A DNA stretch of 64,000 bases from Cyrtodaria siliqua (taxonomy: Eukaryota > Mollusca > Bivalvia > Adapedonta > Hiatellidae), in contig JAWPHD010007136.1 in the NCBI GenBank assembly GCA_037043455.1, positions 62,001 to 126,000 on the forward strand, written 5' to 3'. The notes under the pieces are model-generated. The model did no database searches, was not told where the DNA came from, and worked only from the letters and a program-made list of their open reading frames with translations. Shown one piece after another: positions 24,101-39,100 of the stretch. The position numbers and the translations under genes were made by a program. The stretch's first letter is position 1, and every line of letters begins with the position of its first letter.

Positions 24101-27100
24101 CTAGTGGGCAATGAGAGGAAGTGCAGAATGCAAAAACTGTAACTCTGTCATCGTTAAAATCAGAGTTATTTCCCTTAGTAATTTCATACTTAGAATTTTT
24201 GTCTGGAGCATATCTTCAAAACTACTAATAGGACTGCAATGAAACTTCACACAGTAATAGAGGGCAATGAGAGAAAGTAAAGAGTGCAAGAACCAAAACT
24301 CACTTCACACATGATAGAGGGCAATGAGAGAAAGTAAAGAGTGCAATAACCATAACTGTCTTCTTCAATTTAGAGTTATTGCCCTTTGTAATTTTATGCT
24401 TAGAATTTTTGTCCAGAGCATATCTTCAAAACTACTGATAGGACTGCAATGAAACTTCACACAGTAATAGAGGCCAATGAGAGAAAGTACAGAGTGCAAG
24501 AACCGTAACACTGTCGTCATTCAAATTAGAGTTATTGCCCTTTGTAATTTTATACTTAGATTTTTTATCTGGAGCATAAACTACTTATGGAACTGCAAAT
24601 TGAAAACTGCGGGGTGATACAAGGCCATATGAGAAGTTGAGGATACATTTCGGGGAGCATCCATCGGTTCTACCGATTTTCTTGTCTAATTCTATTTCAT
24701 TTAATTCTATTCCATTTGCAAACTGGCCTGCAGTGCATATTCCTAGATGCACCATGTGTTGTATGCTGCCAATGTGTGTTTTCAGAGGAAGGAGTTACTT
24801 CACTGGCAGTTGTTCCTGATACCACACTCACTGTATGTGATCACCTGTCTGAGACCAACGACTCTGTCAAAGGTAAACTGCTCATACTTCGTCCAGTTGT
24901 AGAATAGTTGTAGAATAGTGGCACCATGGTGATTTACTGGTTTCCATTTAAATGGAGTTTTTCATCAAATATGGATTGTAAGAAACTGCATACAAATATG
25001 TTCACATAATGGTAATTATTGAGCTAGGATTTGGTAGGGGGGAAAAATCTTTATAAAGTTTCAAGTTTGTCTCCAGGTTGTGTTTTGCATGGTGAGAGGC
25101 AATGTACTGCCATTTTTTTAGCCAGATTGCATATCAAATAGAGGACTACGGTTTGGTGACTTCCGTCTGGTGACTTCCGTCTGTCCATCTTTCTGCCCAT
25201 TTTGGTCAAAGTTTTTGGTTTTAAATTTTTTATTTTTCTCAAAAACAAATTGTTGGAAAGCTGTGAAATTTGTCACACATGTTCATTATCCTTACATAAT
25301 GTTAAATAACAAGCACCATAACTTCTGTCATATATTTTACCTGAATTATTTTATTCCCCTTTTAGACCAGACCCCTTTTGGAGCAAGTCAGAGCACGACA
25401 CTGTACATGGGAGTCAGTTTGAGATGTTTTGCTGTTAAACATGGATTCTAAAAAGTATTGTCCCTTATTTTACAAAGTAAAATGCCTCGAAGACACTTTT
25501 GAATCTTTTGTTTAAATTATTGATCATACACATTGATTGTGTAACTATAGCGTTCGTTTTGTTAACAGGGCAGTAAGCATCCGTGTCGTGTGTACACTGT
25601 GACGGAGAGAAGTCAGTTGTTGACCGATGACGGTCTCATCCTGAATATCTTATCCACAGACGATTGGTTAAGACATCAGGGGTTAATGTCAAGTGACGTA
25701 CAGACTTGCGAAAAAGTCACGCCGGAGGAAAACAAGGAAACAAAGAGATTTACGTATCGGGTGCAGTACTTTTCTACTATATATTTTCTTCAGGAGTGGT
25801 GTTGGGGACGTGGGTATAAACTAAATGCTTTTCTGAGGGGTATTGTGGTTGGGGTGGGTGGGTGAGGATGTTTAACAAGTCTTAATATTTGTATTATCTG
25901 ACAGTACTAGTGTATAAAAGAAAAATCCATGCATGGTTTCTCATCAAATTCAAGCTTTTTTTGATTAGACTAATTGCATCATTGGAAACTGACCATCTCG
26001 GTGACCTTTTAAGGTATACGTGTTTTACAAAAAATCCAGATTTTTAAATTAGTTGGTTGTGCTTTAAAAAATCCTTAGTTACCAGATAAATAAACTTAAT
26101 TCTATAGTTTTATGAATTTTATATTTTAGGTTGTGGGGGGTGGGTTGGGGTGTGGGGTGGGGGGCAACTATATGTGATTGAGGGTCAGAAACTTAGCTTT
26201 CCTCAAGTAATTATATCCCGTAATTATTATAATATTTAATTATTGCAAAGAAAAAACAAAACAACACATTTTATTTAAAATTACAAAGGGCAATAACTCG
26301 ACAAAATTGTGTTATCTTAAAAATGAAAAAATATCAATTTCATTTGGACAGTTAAATGAATTGATTAAAGTTTAAAGGGACACATGGCAGTCTTAAAGTT
26401 TTGATCGAGCATTAAAAATAGTGTCCCAATCTATTAATCAGGTATTATTTTAAATTACAATCATAACATTTTGAGTTTTCAATTGTTCGTCATTATTCTA
26501 CCATAAGTTTAATTATATTATTGGTGCAATATGATCAACAGTTAGGAATATGCAAAAATGATTTGCTTTATACTATTCTTATATTTATTATTAATGATTG
26601 AACTATTGCGTAGAAAAGCTAACGTGACTTTAAAAAAATCAAGATTGCCATGTGTCCCTTTAACATGACATCAATTCAGTAGGTCATATTTAGGCCAACG
26701 TAATTTAGATAGGGAGAGATAAAATAACTGAAGTGGCTGCACTTTTCAAAAACCTTTCTAGCCAATAATTATGCTCTCTGCTCTTAAAGGGACACACGGC
26801 AATCTTTATTTTTAAAATCTCACGGCGGCCCGCTGTTTTTTCTGCATAACTTTCATTTATATTAATTATAAGAATAGTATCAAGCAATTTGTTTTTGCGT
26901 ATTATTATTTTTTTATATTTTTGCACCAGTAATATATAAAAAATTATAGTATAATAAGATGAAATAGTGAAAACTTAAATATTTTTTTATTTAAATGTAA
27001 CCAGGGTAAAAGTAAAAATGATACTGGATATATAAATCGAGACACTCATTTCAAATACTTCAAGATTGCAATCAACAATGATATTGGGATATGAACAGTG

Positions 27101-30100
27101 AACAGTATAATGATTATAAGTGATATGAACAACTGCCTGAACTATTTTCCAGTGAGTTTTCTTCTATTGACTATTTTCTTCTCAGTTATTGTATAAGAGT
27201 GTCGTCCAGGTGACAGTTTACACCACCGGGATTTTATTGTAAATTATAAAGAATTTATGAAAACAAAAAACTCAAAAGAAAACGGCAATCATGAATTTTG
27301 TTCAAGCATTAATTTTATCATTTTCGCTTTAAAACGGTATATTATTAGATAATAAATTGAGATTTCAGTTTTCTTAAGTATTCTACCAAATTATTAAATA
27401 TATTATTAATGCAATATTATCAAAGGTGTATGTAAAACAATTTGCTTTGAACTCTTGGAATAATTAATATTAAATGATTGCAAATATGGAAATTATGTTG
27501 AAAACTAACGGGACGCCTTGAGTTTTAAAGAAATCAAAATTGCCGTGTGGCCCTTTAACTTATTAATAACTGCATATTTACAGGGGAAAATAAGTCAAGT
27601 CTTAGATTCAAGCTTTGGTGTTTATGAGTTGGATACAGAAGTCAGGTACGTATGTCAGAGAATGGCGATGTACTTTACACATCTACAGGAGCTTAAGGTA
27701 TTCTGGGTTGAGTTTTGATCCATAGATCTGATTGGCTAGTGGCTAATTACTTAATTGAATATTGGCTATTATTTGAGACTGAGGTCATTTTTCAGATCAC
27801 CTTAGCTAAATGTACTTTGTACATTGTGTAATAGTAAATGTACTATTAAAAATATATTAAATGGTAAATGTACTTAGGCCAAATAAAATGCGTTTACTGT
27901 AACCCGACCATTTCATTAAAACACTGCCGACTCATCGTTTTTTTTTAGTGAGAATAAAAAAAATCACAATTATTCCGACAATTGTTCAGTTTATCAGTGC
28001 TTGAAAATTCACTTGGACGCAGTATTATCTTGAAGATCCAGCGCATATATGGTGAAATCTGGTTTACTAAAGGATTGTTTTTCATTTTTTTGCGATGTTA
28101 TCGAAGTATTACATCAATGATGGGTCACACATTTTGTATAAAACCGCTACTTTTTCATTTTTGCGATGTTATCGAAGTCTAACACGTCGATGATGGGTCA
28201 CAAATTTTGTATAAAACTGCTACTTTTTCATTTTTTGCGAGTTATCGAAATCTAACACGTCAATGATGGATCACAAATATACGCGGTTTATACAAAATTT
28301 GTGACCAATAATTGACGTGTTGTACCTAAATAACATCGCAAAAAATGAAAAACAATCCTTATGATTACAGTTTATATCAATGATATTCTTTACTGACCGT
28401 CCATTCTGTTTGACATGCCCCAGTAAGCCCTAAATTAAATTAATTCAAGTTGAACCGATGAGCCAAATCACACACTTTCAAATATGAAATCTACTCTGCC
28501 CAAAGGTATAGGCCTAGATCTTTACGTTTCCTAAACAAAATATGTTTCTAGTGGCATAGCTGCTTATAGGCACTGTAGACTCCAGCGGAATTTTTTTTCC
28601 CTGATACGTTTTCTTTATCCCCATAAGTATCTCAACAAACTCATCGGAGTGCAACATTTTACTAGCGGAAAAAGGTTTAAAATGTCGGTTGCTCTTATTG
28701 ATTCAACTTTTAAAAATAACATGACATACACATAATCATCAATAGCATTACGATTGTAATATTAAGCTAATGTGTTTACCCTTACTGCGTATATTAATCT
28801 GTATATGCTATTCCACATCTGTTTAAATCCACTGTTTATTTACTTTTGTTCTGTGACGTTAACGGTTTAAAAAAGGTGACGTCGTGTAACATTTTGTTAC
28901 GTCATCGTGACTAGGAATGAGACTCAAGCGCGTAGCCAGATGGAAGCTCGGAAGCCGGAACCGTTACATTTTGTTTTCCTGATATAGTGTTTGGAAGCCC
29001 AAGCATACCCCGGAACCCTTTCGTCGCTCAAATTAAATGTTGGGCTTCCACTTTAGTCTGCGCCTGTTTTAATTGAGGAAGAGAAATAACTGGACACTTT
29101 TAAGAATGACTTTAATACCAATCAGAATGCAGTAAATATGTGTATTGTTTGCAGTTTGTAATTATAAGTTTATAAAATCTGCCTTAACTTGCTTCAAGTC
29201 AAGTAATATTTTTTACAAGTCAGTTATACAACAAAATAACACAAGCTCCAGTGAGTTTTTAAACCCAACTAAACTTTCAATTTAACTCAATATAGTCAAT
29301 ATAGTCGATTTGTAATCAACAGTAAAACGCTGATATATATTATAAATCTATGTGTGTTTTATATCGTAAAAATAGCAATTGGTGTGAGCTCTATATACAA
29401 GTGCAAATTCATAAGATGCGCTTTCTTTGTGGCGTAATTTATTTATGGCGGACAACATAATAGATCTGAACTAATGGGTAGTTCATCGGTATTCGATCAG
29501 TGCTTTTTTGTGAAGACTCGCTATCCTGGTCATTTTGTGAAGACTTGCTATTTTGGTCATTTTGTGAAGACTCGTTATCCTGATAATTTTGTAAAGACTA
29601 TCCTGGTCATTTTGTGAAGACTCGCTATTCTGGCCATTTTGTGAAGACTCATTATCCTGATCATTTTGTGAAGACTGTCCTGGTCATTTTGTGAAGACAC
29701 TGTCCTGGTCATTTTGTGAAGACTCGCTATCCTGGTCATTTTGTGAAGACTCACTATTCTGGTCATTTTGTGAAGACTCGCTATCCTGGTCATTTTGTGA
29801 AGACTCGTTATCCTGGTCATTTTGTGAAGACTCGCTATCCTGGTCATTTTGTGAAGACTCGCTATCCTGGTCATTTTGTGAAGACTCACTATCCTGGTCA
29901 TTTTGTGAAGACTCATTATCCTGGTCATTTTGTGAAGACTCGCTATCCTGGTCATTTTGTGAAGACTCACTATTCTGGTCATTTTGTGAAGACTCACTAT
30001 TCTGGTCATTTTGTGAAGATTCGCTATCCTGGTCATTTTGTGAAGACTATCCTGGTCATTTTGTGAAGACTTATCCTGGTCATTTTGTGAAGACTCGCTA

Positions 30101-33100
30101 TCCTGGTCATTTTGTGAAGACTATCCTGGTCATTTTGTGAAGACTATCCTGGTCATTTTGTGAAGACTATCCTGGTCATTTTGTGAAGACTCGCTATCCT
30201 TTGTGAAGACTCGTTATCCTGGTCATTTTGTGAAGACTCGCTATCCTGGTCATTTTGTGAAGGCTCAATATCCCGGTCATTTTGTGAGAAAAAAAAGCAT
30301 GATAACTGTCTTAAGTTGTGAGAAAAGTATTAAAGGTTTATTGTTAAAAGCGATATTGCTAGATACATACATTGTTTTTATGAGAACGGGACACTATAAA
30401 ACAAACATACAATTATTCAGCGTAATATGGTACATTTTAGATAAACTTTCTTCTATAAATGTATCCAAAACAAAGCAATATTGAGAAAGAAAGAGGGGAA
30501 AATGTTGTTTACCAGAAACCAACTGTGGCTGATTCTATCACAATTGAAAAAAAAATGTGAAAAAGAATTGGCCACAGACGTGAAAAAAAAGACCAGTTTT
30601 GAATTATGAAGTAGCCGAATTTCATCCCCTGTTATAGAAGGAAAAAAAGCCCCATTATGCGTTCCTGCCTTAATTCCATTAAACGAGTGGAAAACTTATA
30701 TTAGCAGGATTTTATAACGGATATTTCGACAATAATACACGTCTAAAAACATGTTTACTGCAAACAATCGATAACCTATTTAAAATGATCTTTTAAATGT
30801 TTTAATTTTACAATATGCAAATTTTTAAGCCGAAATTAGGGTTTATTACATACCCCAGCCAACTCCGTTTTCGCTTCTTGGAGAAGGGGTTGGATGGGGT
30901 ATGAAAATACTTGGACCATGTAATATGCGACCTACAATTAAGATACGCATATTGTTAATATGTATTTGATTGTAAATATGTGTTTGATTGATATAACAAT
31001 ATCATCAACATTTAGTCTCTGTGGCCGAGCGGTTAACAACGTTGCGTTGTAAACCTTCTCGCCTCTCACCGCTGTGGGTACGAATCCCACTTGGAGCTCC
31101 ACTTGTGAGAAGTGTCGATTCTTATGGATGATGGGAGGTGTACAGTACTGGTTCTACCCAGGAAAAGTGGGTGGTCTGCCTCCACCACAAAAAAAAATCG
31201 TCCGTCATATATATAAACCTTACATGTGTTGAAAATGACATAAAACCATACAAACAAACAAACAATTAATTTACCTATCCGAAACTTCACAGGAATGTTG
31301 CTCTTGATGTCTAATTGATCCTAGCAAAGCTTCACTTGGCCGGAAAAAAATAGATTTTCAAATTAAGTTTGTAGCAACTACTTCTTGAGAACTATAAGTG
31401 ATATTGATATTGATATTGGACTTTTTCTAAAATGATCAGCATGACATGGTGTTGGTCATTGCCGAAAATCGTTTTGATTCGATGTTGAACGTGGCTGTCA
31501 GTGGTCATCTTTGTTTAAAACTTCACACGAATGTTGCTCTTGATGTCTAATTGATCCTAGCAAAATTTCAGGTCGGCCGGAAATTCAAGATGGCCGCCAT
31601 GGCTAAAAATAGATTTTCAAAATACAAGTTTGTAGCGACTACTTCTTGAAAACTATAAGAGCTATTGATATGGGACTTATTCTAAAATGATCAGTAGGAC
31701 ATGATGTTGATCCTTGTCAAATATTATTTTGATTTGACGTTAAACATGGCCACCATCGGCCATCTTTGTTTACATAGAGTTATATAATGAAAACTTGTAG
31801 CGACTACTCCACAGAAACTACTTGACAGATTTTCATGAAACTTCACAGGAATGCCGATCTACCTATCAAAAACCTATCAGTAGATCTTCAAGGTCATTGA
31901 CCTCTTGTTATTACTACCATTTCTGAAACAGTTTTGAATGGGTTGTTCCCAAACTTCATATACACATAACAACTGATGACCTTATGTCCCTCTACATCAC
32001 CCATTGATGATTGCCTGATGTATTACAGAATTCTTACTTTGTTAATTTTTTAATGTGAAAAATTTACAAACATTTACGACATTTATTATTTTTGATTATG
32101 CCCATCCTCATTGGCTATATCACCCTCAGTGACAGTTCTAGTTGACTATTTGTTGTCTTTGCTCAGTAGCAAAATCTCATTTTCTATAAGATGTTAGGAC
32201 AAAAAGTTTATTTATGAAATTAAATTTGGAAATGGATTAACAATCATCAGCAACAATATACCACTTTTTCATTAGACAAACGTTGCTTTTACCCGTTATT
32301 TACAGTAAGTTTACACATTTTGGTGAAGTAATAATAATAGCATATGCAAACTGTTCAATATAGCAGATGAATTATAATTATATTAAGAGAAGTTACATAA
32401 TCATTTTTGCAAGCAAATCCAGGCTTATAGTTTGACGATTTCCGTCTGTCCATCCGTCTATGCATTTTGATGTCTTGATGAAAGGTTTTGGTTAAAGATT
32501 TTGTTTATCCTCAATTCTCAAAAATGAATTGTTCGAAAGCTTTGAAACTTTGCACACATGTTCATTATCATAACGCAGTGTTATATGACAAGAACCGTAA
32601 CTCTGTCATGTATTTTACCTGAATTATCCCTCTTTTTCACTTAGATTTTTATGGGATGACGAGTTGTCTGTCTGTCCGTCGTCCGTCCGTTACTTTTGCC
32701 TTGTGAACACGATAGGGCCTTCATTATTAATCGGATCTTTACCAAACTTAACCAGGTCTATATATCAATGAAAGCTCAGACAAGTTTGAAAACCAGCCAG
32801 ATCGGATTGATAATACCAGAGTTATGGCCCTTGTTATACTGAAAAATGCCATATTCTTCCTTGTGATCACTCTAGCACCTTTATTTATTATTTGATCTTT
32901 ACCAAACTTGCACAGATTGTTAATATCAATGAAAGCTCGGACAAGTTCGAAAACCAGTCAACAAGCTCGGACAAGTTCGAAAACCAGCCATATCGGATGA
33001 GTAACACCAGAGTTATGGCCCTTGTTTTGCTGAAAAATGCCATTTTCTGCCTTGTGACCACTCTAGCACCTTCATTTATTATTTTGATCCTTACCAAACT

Positions 33101-36100
33101 TATACAGATTGTTATTATCAATGGAAACTCGGACAAGTTCGAAAACCAGCGAAATCGGTTTATGGCCCTTGATTTAGTTAAAAATGCTGTATTTTGCCTT
33201 GTTAAGTTTATAAGGCTTTCATTTTTCATCTAATCTTTGCCAAAACTTTACCATGTTGCTAATATCAATGAAAGCTTGGACAAGTTCGAAAACCAGCCAA
33301 ATTGGATTAGTAATACTAAAGTTATGGCCCTTGATTAAGTTAATAGTGCTGTATTTTCATCATCATTACACAACCATATGTGGCAAGCACCATAACTCTG
33401 TTATGCATTTTACCAGAATTATCCCCCCTTTTAAACTTAGAATTTCAAATTAAAGTTGTGAATGTACAATCACCTTTCTCAAAAACAAGTTCTCCGAAAG
33501 CTATGAAAATTGGCATGCATATTCATCATCATTACACAACCATATGTGACAATCAGTGTAACTCTGTTGTGCAGTTTATCAGAATTATTCCCCTTTTTCT
33601 ACTTAGATATTTGAATTGTCATATTTCAAAAACCAATTGTCAGAAAGCTTTAAACTTGGCACACATGGTTGTCATCATTAAATTCCATTAACCAGAATTA
33701 TCCCCCTTTTCCATTTAGATTTTTGGTTAACAATATGAATATACAGTCAAAAAAACAACCATTGTTTATACTTACAGACTGTATGTTGGACAGGTCCCCG
33801 CTGTACACAAATTTGGATCACTTCAAGTTGGAGACGAAATTATTGTACATAATGCTCACTACAGGATGTCCAAACAGGTTAGTTAAAATCCTGTGAATGT
33901 GTATAGTTAATTGCTTTATCAGCCATACCAAATCATATACCCCAGCGCAATCTTTCAGTCTTTCATCCGCTACAGATAATTTGCGATTCGATATTAAAGA
34001 TGAAAGCAAAATGTCGGACAGCTGAAACATGTTACGATTTAAAACTGTTTTGCATTGTTTACTTAAATACACCAGGATGGTGACGTTCAGTAAAATGAGC
34101 AAGGTAGACCACACAGTTATATGTAAATGGCTTATTGACAGCTAAGGGAAGTAACTTGGCACACAGTACTTTCTGTCATATGTAAATGGCTTATTGACAG
34201 CTAAGGGAAGTAACTTGGCACACAGTACTTTCTGTCATATGTAAATGGCTTATTGACAGCTAAGGGAAGTATCTTGGCACACAGTACTTTCTGTCATATG
34301 TAAATGGCTTATTGACGGCTAAGGGAAGTAACTTGGCAAGAGCGTTATGTCCCCATTACCTTCATTTCATAGTTTTGCTTACTGGCCATTCAGTAAATAT
34401 GTTTCACTCTATTGTTCCACTCTGTCCTGTCCCTCCATCTGTTACCATATTTGTTTCGATAATAACTTTAGTTCCGTCTAAGCCTTTTCATACTTAATGT
34501 GACATTTCGAGGCGTCAGTGCAAGACTATTGTAACTACAGAAGAATAAAGAAGGAGATACAATAGTCTTGTGTTAAACCTCGAAATTTTGGCCATGATGG
34601 AAGAGGAACCATATTGACTTTCAAACATGTTGGTGGTTGTTATGAACAGTTTTTTTTTCAACAATAATTCATTTCCAAATGATCACTCCAATTCTATTTA
34701 AGCAATCATTTTTATGCTCCCCAAGGGCGAGCATATAGTTGCCCTTTGTCCGTCCGTGTGTCCGTCACACTCTTGTCCCGAGCATATCTTCAAAACTAAT
34801 GATGGAACTGCAAGGAAACTTCACATAATGAGTGCAAGGAGAGAAAGTGCAGAGTGTAAGAACTGTAACTCCATCTTCATTCAAACTAGAGTTATTGCCC
34901 TTTGTATTTTTATACTTAGAATTTTTGTCAAGCGCATATCTTCCAAAACTTCTGAATGGGTCTGCAATGAAACTTCACTTAATGATATAGGGCAATGAGA
35001 GGAAGTGCAGAGTGCAAGAACTGTAACTCTGTCTTCATTCAAATTAAGAGTTATTTCCCTTTGTAATTTTATACTTAGACTTTTTGTCCGGAGAATATCT
35101 TCAAAACTACTGATGGGACTGCAATGAAACTTCAAACAATGATAGAGGGCAATTAGAGGAAGTGCAGAGTGCAAGAACCGTAACTCTGTCTTCATTCAAA
35201 TTATAGTTATTGCCCTTTGTAATTTTATACTTAAGATTTCTTATCTGAAGCATAAACAACTAATGGATGTGCAATTTGAAAACTGCTGGGTGGTACAAGG
35301 CCATATAAGTTGAGGATACATTTCGGAGGGCATCCATCGGTTCTACTGATTTTCTTGTTGAAACTAAAAATAAGCATTGCCCAAGATGAGAAAAGGAGCT
35401 GCAATTGATGATTTTGATATTTCAGCCTCCCAAGTTAACTATGTACTGCTGTATGCCAAGTTGTGTCAAGATGATCAGCCATTCTTCACAAGTGAATCTC
35501 ACGGTAAAGAATTCTTCACAAGTGAATCTCACAGTATTTCATGTTTCACACTGCGTTATCTTTTAAACTTGCCTTTACTAGAATACAGTTAACTTGCCTC
35601 TACTTTTCTCCAGTAATCTGTTTGCAGATTTGTTTGTTTGGTATTTAGCGTCATTTTTCAGCACATTTTAGGCTTTGCAGAGTAACGTCGTATTGGTTTC
35701 TCTTTACCGATATGTTTCAAATTGAATACTGCTAGTGATACAAGACCACACGATGAGTTGATGATATCCGTCGGTTCGGCCGATTTTTTTGTTGCAAAAC
35801 TTTACTTTTACAGAGTCGAGATGTTCTCTATACTGCCTATATAATAATATTTTGTAAAATAAAAAATCTTTCTAATTTCTTTCGCCATGTTAAAGTTAAA
35901 GTATTGGATTTATATGGTCCATCTAACGTCCCTTTTTTCAGACTGTTTCTGTAAGTCAGAGCCTACAAATGTACAGGTACCTGTACCCCATGTCTCAGGA
36001 CAAACTGGACTTCATCTACCATGTCAGACATTCCCTGTCACAGCAGTTTGTCCACTCCTTAGGACAGAGGTACGCATCTATATAGTACAACAGAACATTT

Positions 36101-39100
36101 TTATCTGACAGATAATTGTTTTTGAGACCGTTTACAGATCTCGACTTAGCGATATGTCGTCCAGCTGTATGTGTCAGTTTCACCCAACTTCATCACACTG
36201 TTCCTTATATGTATCTAACATTATATGCACAATTTCGCGTTGCTGTGACAGGGTAACGTCCAGTCTCCACTGCGACATGTGTATCTTGCTTCTTTCTGGC
36301 AGCCGTGCACGAAAATTGCCTGGAGGGGCACCTGGGGTCTTCCTCCACCAGTGGAAGCTGGAAAGTCGCCATATGACCTTAGCTGTTGGTGCGACTATAA
36401 AATCCAATTCAATTCAATTCTTTCTGGCAGAATTTTCACCAGACTTCATCACGTTGGTCCTTATATAACATCATGTGCACAAGTTTGGGTCGCTGTGATC
36501 TACTTTCGACAAAATACAGGCCACACCTGGTTTCCGTTACGACATGCATCCCCCACTGTTAATGACATTAATTATTAAATATGTAAGGAGCAATCTCTTG
36601 GGATTGACATTGGTGTTCACGGCATTGTTTACCTCTAGATCTGTAACCCAAATGCAATTTTTTTTTTTTTCCAGTTCTGATTAAAGTGACTTTCCATTGT
36701 TTGTGCGTATGCTAAAATCGTTGATAAATGCAATGTCTGATTGATATTATATCTAAAGCATACATTTTAATAAAAGTTTTCTCTGTAAAAGTAAAGTTCC
36801 CCTAAATAGCGAAAATCACATTCTTTTTTCCCCCAATTTTGACAATCTCGTGCTGCTTTTTCCCAGAATCAACAGGCCTAGGCCATTTCCCAATTGACAA
36901 TTCCATTTACAAGACAAAGGGGTATTTTGGAGATACTCGAAGGCTGATCTTGGTTTACAGTGGATGCAAAGCTATTATAGTCGTGCTTAGCGGGTTACGT
37001 GTTAAGTGTTGATCTGATACATTTTGCTTTATCAGGCTAGTTATAGTCAGCTAGGCCAAAATGGCAAGATTTTGAACGTAGTAATCCATTGAAATACATA
37101 CAAGGCATGACGGGGTCGGCCGACTATGTACAATTGATGAGAATCCTATGATACTTACGTGTGGCAATATTAGTAGGGTATAGTGCCTTTCATTTTTACT
37201 TCATCTTTATTATTCAGGATCGTTGAACAATTGTTTGCTGTGATAATGTCCATGGCTGTGTTGTCATGGCAACGGAAGGCTGACCGTAACCATAGAAACC
37301 ACATAGATGAGTTTATACTTGCCCCACATAGCTGCAGTATACAGGACTGGAATCCAGAAGTAAGATTATCTGTACGTGCATATAAGGGTGTGTTTATCCT
37401 CGCTGTATTTCACTGGGCATTTCAGCGAGCAGACCTCAGTTTAAAGTCTCATTCGAAGGACTGGTCATGTGTGAAATTCTGTTAAAAGTATTTCAAGAAT
37501 TAATCCAATCTGTCTTGGCTTGGATAGAATGCACGATCCCTGGATTACTAAACCGAGGTGCTGACCATTATACCACAGCCCCACCTAACAGTCATTGCTT
37601 GTCTGTATATTGTAGCCCCGTGTGGTTCCGGGGGCCCCGTTTGGTTTCGGTCAAAGAATAGGGCCACTGCAGATCCCGTTGGAGGGGTAGGCAGAGGGGT
37701 AGAACCCCCCAAATTCATGTTCATTTTATCACTTTTTGTTCATGCTCATTAAAGATTTTCATCATGACCCCTGCATTGTTTCAGGTGCCATCTCGCTCAA
37801 ATCACTAGAGCAGTGGCAGAAAAACAATAAATGTGGCTCCAGCGTAAATGGAGTGTCTACAATAGAATTTGCAGCAACTCTGCAGTTCTGCAGGTGAGAA
37901 GGTTCTAGGCCCATTTTCCATATTTTATCTCGATGTACATGGAGGATGAGCCTGGCATGTTCATTCATGTTAAACGCCATATAACCTTTCATGTGTTGGT
38001 GCGCCTTAAAACCCCAATTCAGTCAGTCCGTCCAGTATCAATTTCTCGGATGGATACAGTTAGCATTAGTTCATCAACTTGGTGATATTCCATAAGCATA
38101 AGTAAAACTAATGTGTATTATACATTTACTTGAACATGCGTGTGAAATAGTGATTGTGGGTGTAATATCTTAGCTAAAGTTTGAACACAACTATTTGCAG
38201 GACATGTACTTACAGGGTGCAGTCTTGATCATAGGGTTAATTGTATTGTAATTTTGAATTTTGCGACGGTATATCAGTTGTTTAATAGTCGCCAATTTTG
38301 TTTAGCAGGTTGGTTAAACATGATTGCGATTCTAAAACACAAGATATACTATTGAAAAAGTCGAAGTTTTAATACTGGTTAACCTGTATCTAACATATTT
38401 CATTGTTTTTGACATTTTTACTCACAAACGCATTGAAATAAAACGTAATGTCACTCTTTTGACAGTATAAAACATGACTGGGTTTTCAGCAGGTTATCAC
38501 TATTTAATAGTCATACATTTTTGAATATCAAACAATCAGATTGCAGGCTTTGTGTGAATGGTAAACATGGTACCTGTATGTTCCAGACTTTGCCAAAGTA
38601 TGTGACAGTGGGTGGGGTGATTGAAGCTATGGAACCAACTGTGGGGACTACCGATACATTGGCAGTAGGCCAGAAAGGCCGGAGTACAGACAGATGGCAG
38701 TACAAAAGGCAAGAGTCCCTGGGACAGGTAGGTTGTTTGTTTTGTTTTGACATCGGGACATTTAAGGTTATTTAGAGCCTCTGAGGCACCTCCGTGACCG
38801 GTATAGTAAAAGAGCACTGAAGACGCTGCGTTAGAAACCATCTCACCTGTCACCGCTGTGAGTTTAAATCCCACTGAGCTTGACTGTAAGTGAAAAGTGT
38901 TAATTCTTAAGGATGTCGGGGGGTATACAGTACTGGTTTTATCCGGGAACAACTGGATGGTTTGCCTCCATTCCAAAAAAAAACACCCCATCATATATAG
39001 CCTAATATGTGCTGGAAATTACGTAAAACCCCATTCAACCAGTCAGCCAACCATCTGCCACACTCCGGGACGGAGGATTTTGAGTATTCTAAGATTACTT

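Noticed and set aside
25364..25451. Open frame after an acceptor-like tttttag
   Set aside because: It breaks phase and interrupts the CTC1 order, which runs directly from 24872 to 25569.
29575..30140. About 150-codon repetitive frames on both strands
   Set aside because: They come from a 27-bp minisatellite; frames stay open because the unit is divisible by three.
35377..35592. 71-codon ORF overlapping a CTC1 exon
   Set aside because: It is in a different frame from the 26-codon exon that fits CTC1 order and phase.
37782..37890. Apparent 36-codon CTC1 exon with AG and GT borders
   Set aside because: The same sequence occurs at 61645-61750 inside a dispersed SINE-tail repeat, and its phase does not fit the flanking exons.
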